Of a stretch of DNA of 64,000 nt, positions 37,540 through 46,420 are shown piece by piece. Within the stretch, counting starts at the first letter, position 1. Each line of letters opens with the position of its first letter. The notes beneath the pieces are model-generated. The model was not told the DNA's origin, ran no database searches, and saw only the letters and a program-made list of their open reading frames with translations. The translations under genes and the position numbers were made by a program. The stretch comes from CAZSRX01 sp964609675 [NCBI: uncultured Bacteroidota bacterium] (lineage in GTDB: Bacteria; CLD3; SB21): positions 31,145 to 95,144 of the forward strand of contig CAZSRX010000010.1 of NCBI GenBank assembly GCA_964609675.1, read 5' to 3'.

Positions 37540-37587
37540 AAAACCGGATATACCTCTTATTATAAGAGGGGTTTCCGGTTTTTTTAT
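37540..37587 (+). terminator. Intrinsic terminator after porV
   Basis: A long hairpin has an outer stem AAAACCGGA / TCCGGTTTT and an inner stem CCTCTTA / TAAGAGG, followed by a run of T. It ends only about 19 bp before the start codon of the next gene. Confidence 0.8.
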
Positions 37588-37605
37588 TTAACCATCTGAG
37601 CATTC

Positions 37606-40600
37606 ATGAAACACATCATTTTCTTATTGGTTTTCGTTACCATCACTGGCCTTCAGGCGCAGACACTTAACCGAACCCTTTATTCCAATGCCTCCGCGCC
37701 TTATAAAGAACGACGCGTTTCCGGCGCCGGTACGCAAACGGTGAATGTGCTTGCCCTGAGAGTCCAGTTCCGCAAAGAAATTACCGATAACCTCCAGACT
37801 ACCGGCAACGGCCATTTTGACCTGCGCGACTTACGCGACAGTCTGACGATTGATCCGCCGCCGCATAATAAGCGCTACTTCGAAGATCAGTTGCTGGCTA
37901 TGAAAAATTACTACGAAGACGTTTCTGACGGAAAACTTATAGTGAACTTCACGGTCAAACCGGACGGTATGGATTCCGCTTATTCATTAAATCAGTATAT
38001 GAATTACTACGGCATACGCGGATCCCAGTCTGTCCGTGATGTCCGATTGGCTAAGTTTTTCATGGACGCCATCATCCAGGCGGACGCTTCAGACGCCATT
38101 GATTTTTCATCTTACGATTATATCATCGTTTTTCATGCCGGTGTCGGTCAGGACTTTAGCAGCGAAGATAATACGCCAAACGATCTCTCGTCGCGCTTTA
38201 TTTCCCTGGACCTGCTTAAAAAAGCGGACACCTCGGCCGGATTCGATGGCATACCGGTTAACGGCGGCATGAAAAAAATTACCAGCGGGGTTGTTGTTCC
38301 TGAAACGGAAAGTCAGTTTCTGATCGATCCTTTATTTCAGGTTGATGTATTCCGCGAAATCGGCTTATCAGGAATTCTTATATCCAACTTCGGCAGTCAA
38401 CTGGGCATGCCCGACCTTTTTAATACCCAAACAGGCCATCCGGCTGTCGGCGTCTTCGGACTGGAAGATCAGGGCGCGGTTAACGGCGACGGACTCATCC
38501 CGGTTGAGCCCGATCCGTGGACAAAAATATATATGGGCTGGTGCGAACCTATTATATTGCGCGACACGCCCTACGTACAGTTATTACCACGTAAACTGGC
38601 CGGAAAGAATACCGTTATCAAAATTCCCATCAATGAGAATGAATATTATTTGGTTGAAAATCGCCAGCGGGATGTTGTCGATAACAGTTTATTTCCTGTT
38701 CGCCTCTCCCGCATTGATACCATCCGTACCAATGGCAGTTATATTCTGGATACCATCTATCTGGCCGGCGCCGAGCAATCGGCTGTTTCCAGAGTGATTA
38801 CGAAAATTGACGAATACGACGCCGCCTTGCCCGGTAGCGGCCTGCTGATTTGGCACATTGATGAAAACGTCATCCGCGCAAATATCCGAAACAATGCTAT
38901 TAACAATGACCGCAATAACCGCGGCATCCGTGTCGTGGAAGGTTCCGGCAGTCAGGATATCGGTTATCTTTCCACGTCGGGCCCGTTTACCGCTATGAAT
39001 GCCGGTGACCGATGGGATTTCTTTTTCAGAGGCAACGAAGGCTTCAAATATTATAACAATGACGCCGACTCCGTATTTTTTACCGCCACTTCCGTTCCGA
39101 ATTCGATGGGGAAAAACCGCGTTCACAGCGGCATCCGTATGACGGATATAAGTCCGTTGCAGAACATTATGTCTTTCCGTCTGAGAACTTCACTGCTGAT
39201 GGACGGGTTTCCGCAGTTTATCAACGGATCGCCGGGTTTTACCGGCCTGACCGGCGGCAATATTTCAGGGGATTCCAAAAGTGAACTCATTGCCGCAACC
39301 ACCGCCGGAAAGATTTTCGCCTGGCACAGCGACGGGAGTAAAGTGATCCCCAATAACCTTGCAGTAAGCCGTCCGGGATTGGGAAAAGACTCTACCGAAT
39401 GGCCTCTGGCTGTTTTCGCGCAGGCATCCGATTCGATTTATTTTACGCCGGCTTTGTCTGATCTTGATAACGACCATTACCTTGAAATAATTGCGGGGGC
39501 CAATAACGGAACGGTTTACGTATGGAAAGCCGTCGATGCCAATATGGACGGTTTTGCCGATACCGTATGGACACGCTCTGCCGGCTCCAAAATCACTACG
39601 GCCCCGGTGATAACCAATAATAAAAGAATTATCATAGGGACGATCAGCGGCCATGTAATCATCTGGGATCATGCGGGCAACGAAATCCGAAGAGAAAACT
39701 TTATCCATCCGGTCTTAAGTCTTGCCTTGCTGAATCAGGACAGTGTATGGGTACGAACCGACAATAAAATTTATATACTCCCCGTAACCGGCGGAATTTC
39801 AGCTGTCTGGAGTGACGCTCCTGCCGCCGAACAATCTTCCCTCGCTGTTGGCGATCTGCTGATGAACGGCACGCGACTGGCCGTGGATCTGTACCAGGCC
39901 AATGGCCGGTCTTATCTGAACGTATCGCCGTCAACCGGATTCGGTTACCCGATACAACTTCCGGAGCGATCAAACCGTGCGCCCTCTCTTGCGGACATTG
40001 ACCAGGACGGCTTTCTTGAAATCATGGCGGGTCTGCCAAACCGGATATATGCGTTCAATCATAACGGCACGCTGGTTACAAATTTCCCCGTAGCGCTGGA
40101 TGCCGCTCAACCGGCGGGTACGGTGACGGCATCATTGCTCATAGGCGATATAAACGACGATGGCTTGCAGGATATTCTCGCCGCATCCGGCGACGGCCGG
40201 GTGTTCGCCACCGACAAAACCGGTAACCCGGTGTCGGGGTTTCCGCTCTCGGCCGGGTTTACGGTGACGGCATCGCCCTTCCTCACCGATTTGGATGATG
40301 ACGGCGATATGGATGTGGCCGCGGTCAGTGAAGACGGTTTTGTTTATGTTTGGGATTTGCCGGGCGCTTACCGAACAGACCGGATGCGATGGATTAAGAT
40401 TAACGGCGATATCGCAAACACCTCGCTGAGCGTGGAGCAAAACACCCTGTCGGATCCCGGTGAGGATCTGATGCCGAAGAAAAAGGCCTATTGTTATCCG
40501 AATCCGTCACGCGGTGAACCGGTTTCGATCCGTTATTATCTCAGCAAGCCGGCGGATGTAAAAATAAAAATATTCGACATGGCCGGCGACCTGATCAAAG

Positions 40601-40752
40601 AACTCGACGGTACCGGATTCGGCCAGACCGATAACGAAGTCAAATGGAATATTCAAAAAATTCAGTCCGGCGTTTATTTTGCCAAAATAGAAGCCAAAGC
40701 CCTGAGCGGGAAAAAAGTAATCCGTACCGTAAAAATTGCCGTAACCAAATGA
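37606..40752 (+). CDS. Secreted M6-peptidase-like protein with degenerate zinc site and type IX sorting domain
   Basis: This exported protein has 1048 residues. After a signal peptide (about 1-19) comes a domain that follows the M6 (immune inhibitor A-like) fold: MKNYYEDVSDGKL, YDYIIVFHAGVGQD and a GMPDLFNT segment. In active relatives the last is preceded by HExGH; here the positions read S260-N-F-G-S264, so both zinc histidines and the catalytic Glu are gone. Residues 320-520 continue the M6-type domain (VEPDPWTKIYMGWCEP, YYLVENRQR, GLLIWHIDE). FG-GAP/VCBS-like repeats fill about 540-930, and a type IX sorting domain ends the chain (CYPNPSRGEP, then KIQSGVYFAKIEA). It is probably surface-anchored through PorU/PorV and serves as a binding or structural protein. 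The ATG has only 19 bp between it and a terminator. Confidence 0.8.
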   Translation: MKHIIFLLVFVTITGLQAQTLNRTLYSNASAPYKERRVSGAGTQTVNVLALRVQFRKEITDNLQTTGNGHFDLRDLRDSLTIDPPPHNKRYFEDQLLAMKNYYEDVSDGKLIVNFTVKPDGMDSAYSLNQYMNYYGIRGSQSVRDVRLAKFFMDAIIQADASDAIDFSSYDYIIVFHAGVGQDFSSEDNTPNDLSSRFISLDLLKKADTSAGFDGIPVNGGMKKITSGVVVPETESQFLIDPLFQVDVFREIGLSGILISNFGSQLGMPDLFNTQTGHPAVGVFGLEDQGAVNGDGLIPVEPDPWTKIYMGWCEPIILRDTPYVQLLPRKLAGKNTVIKIPINENEYYLVENRQRDVVDNSLFPVRLSRIDTIRTNGSYILDTIYLAGAEQSAVSRVITKIDEYDAALPGSGLLIWHIDENVIRANIRNNAINNDRNNRGIRVVEGSGSQDIGYLSTSGPFTAMNAGDRWDFFFRGNEGFKYYNNDADSVFFTATSVPNSMGKNRVHSGIRMTDISPLQNIMSFRLRTSLLMDGFPQFINGSPGFTGLTGGNISGDSKSELIAATTAGKIFAWHSDGSKVIPNNLAVSRPGLGKDSTEWPLAVFAQASDSIYFTPALSDLDNDHYLEIIAGANNGTVYVWKAVDANMDGFADTVWTRSAGSKITTAPVITNNKRIIIGTISGHVIIWDHAGNEIRRENFIHPVLSLALLNQDSVWVRTDNKIYILPVTGGISAVWSDAPAAEQSSLAVGDLLMNGTRLAVDLYQANGRSYLNVSPSTGFGYPIQLPERSNRAPSLADIDQDGFLEIMAGLPNRIYAFNHNGTLVTNFPVALDAAQPAGTVTASLLIGDINDDGLQDILAASGDGRVFATDKTGNPVSGFPLSAGFTVTASPFLTDLDDDGDMDVAAVSEDGFVYVWDLPGAYRTDRMRWIKINGDIANTSLSVEQNTLSDPGEDLMPKKKAYCYPNPSRGEPVSIRYYLSKPADVKIKIFDMAGDLIKELDGTGFGQTDNEVKWNIQKIQSGVYFAKIEAKALSGKKVIRTVKIAVTK

Positions 40753-40779
40753 TACGGCCATTTCGGCAATAATAACCAC

Positions 40780-40810
40780 ACGGAGAGTCCCATCGGCTCT
40801 CCGTTTTTTT
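40780..40810 (+). terminator. Intrinsic terminator after the M6-like gene
   Basis: The stem ACGGAGAG / CTCTCCGT with a 9-nt loop is followed by seven T. It ends 10 bp before the ATG of the next gene. Confidence 0.8.
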
Positions 40811-40819
40811 AACGCAGAT

Positions 40820-42340
40820 ATGGAACAAGAACAACGGGATATCAAAGACGTCATCAAAGGTTCCCTGGTTAATTTGCTTGGTAATCTGGGTAAATTATCG
40901 CACCTGTTTTTTGATCTTATTGCCACCCGCTTTCTGGGCCAGACCGTATTTGGCTATTTCAGCACGACCTGGTTGATCATGAATCTATGCTTTATTGTTT
41001 GTTATTTCGGCGCGCACCGGCTTATCATTGATTTTGTGGTCACCGCCAAAGAACGTGACGAAGACGATTATTACCGGGGCATTTTGGCTTATCTGATGCT
41101 CACATTTTTGCTCAGCGCCATGCTGGTGACGGGAATTTACATTTATGCGGACTCGGTCGCCGCGTTTATGAATAAACCGGAACTGGCCGGTTATCTCAGG
41201 GTGATGGTCTGGTCGGCGCCGTTCTATTGCCTGACCACTGTTTTGCTTACAGCCACGCGCGGTCTTCGTATCATGAAACTATGGGTGTTCGTGCGTAACG
41301 GATTGGAGCCCTTCCTGGACCTGATTTTTATAGCGGTACTCGTTTTCGGTTGGACCGTGGCGGTGGCGCCGGTGTTAGCCAAAGCGATGGGTTTTGCGGC
41401 CGGCGCGTGCTTATCGGTTTATTACTACTCAAAATTTTTTTCGTTAAAAAAAATCGGGCGCCGTCTGCCGTCTTTCCGACACTGGAAACGGATTTTGGTT
41501 TTCGGCGCGCCCGTTATGGTAACAGACTTTCTATCGATAATATCCATCAAAGTGGATCTGGTGCCGCTCAGCATTATCGCTACCTCCGCGCAGGTGGCAG
41601 TGTATCAGATTATTTTGAACGTCGCCAACATTATGCGCAACATCCCTCAGGCCATCGATCCGATTCTCATGCCGGTTGTCGTTGCGATGCGTGTCCGAAA
41701 CGACGCCTCGGAACTGGAAAGCATATTTATCACCCTGCTCCGGAGCGGCTTGTTTTTATGTGTCGGTTTTTTCGTCCTATCGGCCGTCTTCGGCGACCGG
41801 ATGCTTCAGATCTTCGGCGACGATTTCGTTTACGGTTATTCGGCGCTGGTGCTGGCCTGCATGGGCATCATGCTCCATGCGGTCTTCTCAGCCGCCGAAC
41901 CGGCGCTCATCATGATGGGACATCCCTATCTTCCTTTATTCAACAACATCCTGCTGGTAACGGTCAATCTCGTCCTGGACTTCCTGCTGATACCTGTTTA
42001 CGGTCTGACGGGCGCGGCGCTGGGTTCGCTGACCGCCTGCGTCATCACCGTGGTCGCGCAAATCACCGAAACCTACCTGTGGCTGAAAATAAAACCCTTG
42101 AAACGCAGTATGCTCTATGTCCTGCTTTACGGTCTGACCATCGGCGTGGTGTTTTATGGACTGCGGGCAATTATGACGTACCCGCCTGTAAAAATATTTT
42201 ACGATATTGTTTTAGGATTCCTGTTTATTTTCTTATATATTTATCTGGGATGGAAATTTTTATTCAAGCGCAGAGACCGGGAGGTCATTGCTTCGATCTT
42301 TAAAGGAAATGTGTCTATACAAAAAATTATTAAACCGTAA
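40820..42340 (+). CDS. Polysaccharide/lipid flippase-type transporter (MOP superfamily)
   Basis: This membrane protein of 506 residues has about 14 helices. The cytoplasmic start (IKDVIKGSLVNLLGNLGKLSH) and FLGQTVFGYFSTTWLIMN resemble Wzx/MurJ-like exporters, and a polysaccharide-biosynthesis C-terminal domain (IPVYGLTGAALGSL) is present. It exports a lipid-linked or similar amphipathic molecule; the substrate cannot be told. No glycosyltransferases surround it, and it is followed by RNase R after 5 bp. Because it shares the plus strand with the rnr and LptF/G genes, a cell-envelope role is likely. No ribosome binding site is obvious. Confidence 0.82.
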   Translation: MEQEQRDIKDVIKGSLVNLLGNLGKLSHLFFDLIATRFLGQTVFGYFSTTWLIMNLCFIVCYFGAHRLIIDFVVTAKERDEDDYYRGILAYLMLTFLLSAMLVTGIYIYADSVAAFMNKPELAGYLRVMVWSAPFYCLTTVLLTATRGLRIMKLWVFVRNGLEPFLDLIFIAVLVFGWTVAVAPVLAKAMGFAAGACLSVYYYSKFFSLKKIGRRLPSFRHWKRILVFGAPVMVTDFLSIISIKVDLVPLSIIATSAQVAVYQIILNVANIMRNIPQAIDPILMPVVVAMRVRNDASELESIFITLLRSGLFLCVGFFVLSAVFGDRMLQIFGDDFVYGYSALVLACMGIMLHAVFSAAEPALIMMGHPYLPLFNNILLVTVNLVLDFLLIPVYGLTGAALGSLTACVITVVAQITETYLWLKIKPLKRSMLYVLLYGLTIGVVFYGLRAIMTYPPVKIFYDIVLGFLFIFLYIYLGWKFLFKRRDREVIASIFKGNVSIQKIIKP

Positions 42341-42345
42341 CGTCT

Positions 42346-44478
42346 ATGAATAAAAAATCATTACGGGCGCAGATACTGGAGATTCTCCGCAAACAGCCCG
42401 GTGGAAAAATAAAAGCCAAGGACCTTGCGAAAAAATTTAAAACCGCCGGTTCGGACACGATGGACGCCGTTCTCCATGACTTGGTTTTGGAAGGCGTGAT
42501 GTATAAAAAGGGAAAAAACTATCATCTTCTTGAAAACCGGCTTATCGGGCGCATTTCCGTGAGCAAGCGAAGAGAAGGGTATGTCCGCGTGGAAGGTATT
42601 GCGGACGAATATTATGTCGCGGCGCATCATCTGCGCACGGCATTGGACGGCGACCGCGTGATGATTATACCTCTGGAACGCCGACGGGCACGGCGCCGTC
42701 TGGAGGCCGAAGTCGCTGAAGTGATTGAGCGCGGCCGTTCCCGCCTGGTCGGCACTTATAAAAACGACCGGAACTTGGAATACGTCATACCCGACGATCT
42801 GCGTTTTCAGCGCGATATTCTGGTAACCTATAAAGCAGACCTGAAACCGGCCGACGGACAAAAAGTTGTGGTTACCCTCGACGACTGGACGGATGAACAC
42901 CTGAATCCGCGAGGACATATCACGGAAATACTCGGCTTCCCTTCCGAACCCGGCGTGGACGTGCTTTCGGTGGTCAAAGCGCATGATATCCGTTTCGGAT
43001 TTCCTCCCGAAGTCGAAACCGCCTGCGCCGCCGCCGATGAGGCGATACCGGATAGCGAAATCTCAAGACGCTTGGATATCCGAAACTGGCTGACGGTAAC
43101 CATCGACCCGGCGGACGCCAAGGATTTTGATGACGCGGTTTCTCTCCTTACTCTGCCGGAAAATTTGTTTCTGCTAGGCGTGCATATCGCCGATGTCAGT
43201 TATTATGTCCCCGAAGATTCCATAATTGACAAAGAGGCCTATACGCGCGGCACCAGCACCTATCTGGTAGACCGCGTCATTCCCATGCTCCCGGAGCGGC
43301 TTTCCAACAACTTATGCAGTCTGCGCCCTGATGCCGACCGCCTGACATACAGCATACTGATGACGCTGGATATGCGCGGCAATATTCTCGATTATGATAT
43401 TGAGGAAAGCGTGATTCACAGCCGCCGGCGCTTCACTTATGAAGAAGTGCAGTCGGTTATTGAAGGCCAACGCGTGGAAAATGTCTCGCCGGAAATTATC
43501 GATATGATTCTTCAAATGAATAAACTGTCAAAAATCCTTACCCGTAAACGTCTTGCGGAAGGCAGTCTGGATTTTGATACGCCGGAAGCTAAATTTGTTC
43601 TGGACACCGCCGGACATCCGGTCGCGTGTTATCGTAAAGACCGTTTAGACAGCCACCGGCTGGTCGAGGAGTTTATGCTGGCCGCTAACCGCACCGCCGC
43701 GGCGCATATCGGCAAACCGGTAAACAAGGCAGAGCCCGGCCCCGAACGGCCTTTCCTTTACCGGGTGCACGATAAACCGCCGGCTGAAAAAATGGAAAAT
43801 TTTTTCGGCTTGCTCAAAGCCCTCGGGGTTAATCCCGGATTTTCAAAGGATTTTAGTAAGCTCCGCGCCGGCCAGCTTCAGATGATGATGAACAAAATAC
43901 GCCGCCATAAATACTATCCCCTTGTGGAGAAAGTGGCCATTCGCTCCATGTCCAAAGCGGTTTACAGCCCGGTAAACATCGGCCATTTCGGGCTGGGATT
44001 TGATTATTATACCCACTTTACCTCGCCCATCCGACGCTATCCGGATCTGGTGGTTCACCGCCTCCTGAAGGCCTACAGCCGCGGCATGACGGCGGAGCAC
44101 CGCGATTGGCTGGAAGACAACCTCGATAGCATCGGCCGCCACTGTTCGGAACGGGAACAAATTGCCGCAGACGCCGAACGCGAATCGGTCAAAGTGAAAC
44201 AGGTGGAGTTCATGCTGGATAAAATCGGCGAGGAATACGATGCCGTTATATCCGGCGTCATGGCTTTTGGCATATTTGTCGAAATCCCGGAATACCTGAT
44301 CGAAGGATTGATTCATATTCGCGATATTGATGACGATTATTACATATACGACGAAAAACAATATCAGATCAAGGGCAAGCGGCGCCACCGCACGTTGCGG
44401 CTGGGCGATACCGTACGCGTCCGCCTGATCCGCGTGAACCGCGAAAAGAACGAAATCGACTTTATGCTCACCGATTAA
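42346..44478 (+). CDS. rnr: Ribonuclease R
   Basis: RNase R is a 3'-5' exoribonuclease that degrades structured RNA. The 710-residue product has the N-terminal winged-helix (HTH_12) domain (about 1-62), two cold-shock domains, the RNB catalytic domain with the D254-D257-D260-D262-D263 cluster (TIDPADAKDFDDAVS) and a C-terminal S1 domain (GEEYDAVISGVMAFGIFVEI). The ATG is 5 bp after the flippase stop. Length is normal for RNase R. Confidence 0.95.
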   Translation: MNKKSLRAQILEILRKQPGGKIKAKDLAKKFKTAGSDTMDAVLHDLVLEGVMYKKGKNYHLLENRLIGRISVSKRREGYVRVEGIADEYYVAAHHLRTALDGDRVMIIPLERRRARRRLEAEVAEVIERGRSRLVGTYKNDRNLEYVIPDDLRFQRDILVTYKADLKPADGQKVVVTLDDWTDEHLNPRGHITEILGFPSEPGVDVLSVVKAHDIRFGFPPEVETACAAADEAIPDSEISRRLDIRNWLTVTIDPADAKDFDDAVSLLTLPENLFLLGVHIADVSYYVPEDSIIDKEAYTRGTSTYLVDRVIPMLPERLSNNLCSLRPDADRLTYSILMTLDMRGNILDYDIEESVIHSRRRFTYEEVQSVIEGQRVENVSPEIIDMILQMNKLSKILTRKRLAEGSLDFDTPEAKFVLDTAGHPVACYRKDRLDSHRLVEEFMLAANRTAAAHIGKPVNKAEPGPERPFLYRVHDKPPAEKMENFFGLLKALGVNPGFSKDFSKLRAGQLQMMMNKIRRHKYYPLVEKVAIRSMSKAVYSPVNIGHFGLGFDYYTHFTSPIRRYPDLVVHRLLKAYSRGMTAEHRDWLEDNLDSIGRHCSEREQIAADAERESVKVKQVEFMLDKIGEEYDAVISGVMAFGIFVEIPEYLIEGLIHIRDIDDDYYIYDEKQYQIKGKRRHRTLRLGDTVRVRLIRVNREKNEIDFMLTD

Positions 44479-44500
44479 CCCCGGATCTTATACGTTAGCC

Positions 44501-45592
44501 ATGCGCCCGCTGAGCATCATAGACCGTTACCTGCTGAAAAAATTTACGGGTATTCTGGTGTTTGCCCTGATCGCTATGGTCACGATTTTCGTTGCGGTGA
44601 ATTACGTGGAAAACACCGACCGGTTCATCGACCGTAAGGTACCCACTGACGTTCTTATTCAGTATTATATCCATTTTATCCCGCATATCATCACGCTGAC
44701 CCTGCCGGTGGACGTACTGATGGCCTGCCTGTTTTCACTCGGCAGTCTGTCGCGTTTTAACGAAATCACGGCTATCAAATCCTCCGGCGTGAGCCTGTTC
44801 CGGCTGATTACGCCTTTACTGGTGATGGGAATCCTTATCAGCGCCGCGGATTTCTGGATCAGCGAAAACATCGTCCCGGATTCCAACAGAAAAAAATCCG
44901 ACCTGTGGAAAACGTATATCGACCGTTCGGTGTCCGTGCGCAAAGTTTCGGGACAGGATATTAACCTGTATGACCCGAGCGGCATCAAAGTAATCATGGA
45001 CCGTTTTGACCGAAAATCGTATATCATCACGCATATTTCCATACAGGAATTTTTCCGGAACCGAATCATTTCGCGCATCGACGCGGAGGAAGCGGAATGG
45101 GACAGCGCGGCCTCGGCCTGGATACTGAAAAACGGCATGCAACGGCAATTCAGCGATAAGGGAGAAATCACCGCACGTTTTGACCTCCTAACAAAAGCCG
45201 ACTTGTTCTTTACCCCCGATGACATTCTCAAAGGCGAACGCAATCCGGATGAAATGGACTATCTGGAACTGAAAGCCTTCATCGAAAAACTTAAAAATAG
45301 CGGTTCGCGCACCGAACGCTGGGAGGTGGACTACCATCTTAAATACGCTTACCCGCTTACCTGTTTTGTCATGATTCTTTTCGGGGCGCCTCTGGCAGCG
45401 ACCCGAAAAAAAAGCGGCGCCGGAATGAATATTTTCCTCACCCTGGTAATTTGTTTTTCATATTGGATAGTCATTCAGGCAGGTCGATATATGGGATATA
45501 ACCAAAGCCTGGATCCTATTTTATCCGCATGGATAGGCAATGCCATTTTCGGATCCATAGCATTTTACATATTTATCAGAATGAAGAGCTAA
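44501..45592 (+). CDS. LptF/LptG-family permease
   Basis: This product of 363 residues is of the YjgP/YjgQ family. It has three N-terminal helices (KKFTGILVFALIAMVTIFVA, the region ITLTLPVDVLMACLFSLG, and LFRLITPLLVMGILISAADF), a periplasmic beta-jellyroll domain (about 120-260) and three C-terminal helices. LptF and LptG form the membrane part of the ABC transporter that lifts lipopolysaccharide out of the inner membrane. Only one gene of the pair is here; the DRYLLKKF start is seen in both paralogues, so F or G cannot be decided. It follows rnr after 22 bp. Confidence 0.88.
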   Translation: MRPLSIIDRYLLKKFTGILVFALIAMVTIFVAVNYVENTDRFIDRKVPTDVLIQYYIHFIPHIITLTLPVDVLMACLFSLGSLSRFNEITAIKSSGVSLFRLITPLLVMGILISAADFWISENIVPDSNRKKSDLWKTYIDRSVSVRKVSGQDINLYDPSGIKVIMDRFDRKSYIITHISIQEFFRNRIISRIDAEEAEWDSAASAWILKNGMQRQFSDKGEITARFDLLTKADLFFTPDDILKGERNPDEMDYLELKAFIEKLKNSGSRTERWEVDYHLKYAYPLTCFVMILFGAPLAATRKKSGAGMNIFLTLVICFSYWIVIQAGRYMGYNQSLDPILSAWIGNAIFGSIAFYIFIRMKS

Positions 45593-45597
45593 AAAAA

Positions 45598-45630
45598 AAA
45601 GCGTTGCGGAACCCTAAACCGCAACGCTTT
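45598..45630. terminator. Bidirectional hairpin after the LptF/G gene
   Basis: A 12-bp perfect stem (AAAGCGTTGCGG / CCGCAACGCTTT) encloses a 9-nt loop and lies directly after the stop. On the plus strand the T tail is short (three T). On the minus strand the tail is ten T, so it would stop antisense transcripts even better. The rest of the 328-bp gap 45593-45920 is AT-rich and contains the promoter and dyad described below. Confidence 0.7.
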
Positions 45631-45852
45631 CAAATTGATGAAGATTTCCTTGACCAATTTGATCTATCGTAACCCTCAAAACACAGAGAATTCAGATTTT
45701 TGAAAACCTTTTTCAGATTTTTGTTAAAATAAACGCTTATAAATTCACTTAAGTCGTTTATTTTTAATTATTTTACCAAATAACATTTTTACTGGTTAAC
45801 CTAGTACTGCAATTAAAATACCAAAATTTTTATTAACAAAAAAAGATTCTTA

Positions 45853-45881
45853 TTGAGTTTGAACGAAAATTTTGTTAATAT
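45853..45881 (+). promoter_or_regulatory. Candidate promoter of the Rrf2-family gene
   Basis: TTGAGT (45853-45858) and TAATAT (45876-45881) are spaced by 17 bp, about 40 bp before the start codon. A clear AGGAGG ribosome binding site follows (45910-45915). Confidence 0.5.
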
Positions 45882-45898
45882 TGGATAGCTTAGTCCAA
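45881..45898 (+). promoter_or_regulatory. Dyad at the transcription start, possible Rrf2-family operator
   Basis: TTGGA and TCCAA flank an 8-bp centre immediately after the -10 box, where a repressor would block initiation. Rrf2 proteins such as IscR and NsrR repress their own genes through dyads in this position. The assignment is inference from position and symmetry. Confidence 0.35.
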
Positions 45899-45920
45899 AT
45901 AAAAATCAAGGAGGTCAAAG

Positions 45921-46352
45921 ATGATATTTTCAAAATCGTGCGAATATGGTTTACAGGCCGTTTTGTATATATCGTTACATCCAGGCAAGCTGGTTGGGTT
46001 GAAAGAGATGGCGGCGAACCTCAGCGTACCGGCGCCTTATTTGAGTAAAATTCTCCAAATGCTGGCAAAACGTAGAATTTTGCGTTCGGTTAAAGGTCCC
46101 GGCGGCGGTTTTGAAATCAATCCGGAATTAAAAAATCCCACTTTGGCAGACATTGTCGGCGCCATTGAAGGCATGGAAATTTTCGACCGCTGCGGTATCG
46201 GACTCAAATTCTGTACCGATGAAAATCCCTGCCCGATTCACGAAAAGTACAAAGCATTCCGCGAAGAAATCCGTAAAATGCTTTCCGAAAAAACGATTCA
46301 GGAATACGGCGAAGAAATCAAAGCCAGCGGTACAAAAGTCAGCCTGAAATAA
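45921..46352 (+). CDS. Rrf2-family transcriptional regulator with Fe-S ligands
   Basis: This DNA-binding regulator of 143 residues has the Rrf2 winged helix (SKSCEYGLQAVLYIS, LSVPAPYLSKILQMLAKRRIL, SVKGPGGGFEI). Three cysteines, C91, C98 and C104, lie in the spacing of IscR/NsrR and are likely to bind an iron-sulfur cluster that senses Fe-S status, nitric oxide or redox state. The product is followed after 68 bp by a copper-type P-ATPase gene, which suggests control of respiration-related metal supply. Start ATG with AGGAGG 5 nt upstream. Confidence 0.9.
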   Translation: MIFSKSCEYGLQAVLYISLHPGKLVGLKEMAANLSVPAPYLSKILQMLAKRRILRSVKGPGGGFEINPELKNPTLADIVGAIEGMEIFDRCGIGLKFCTDENPCPIHEKYKAFREEIRKMLSEKTIQEYGEEIKASGTKVSLK

Positions 46353-46420
46353 CGTTTCCAACCTGCCGTTTAAAAGTCTGAAACAATGAATGGTTTTGGA
46401 CACAAGACTTTTTTTTATTA

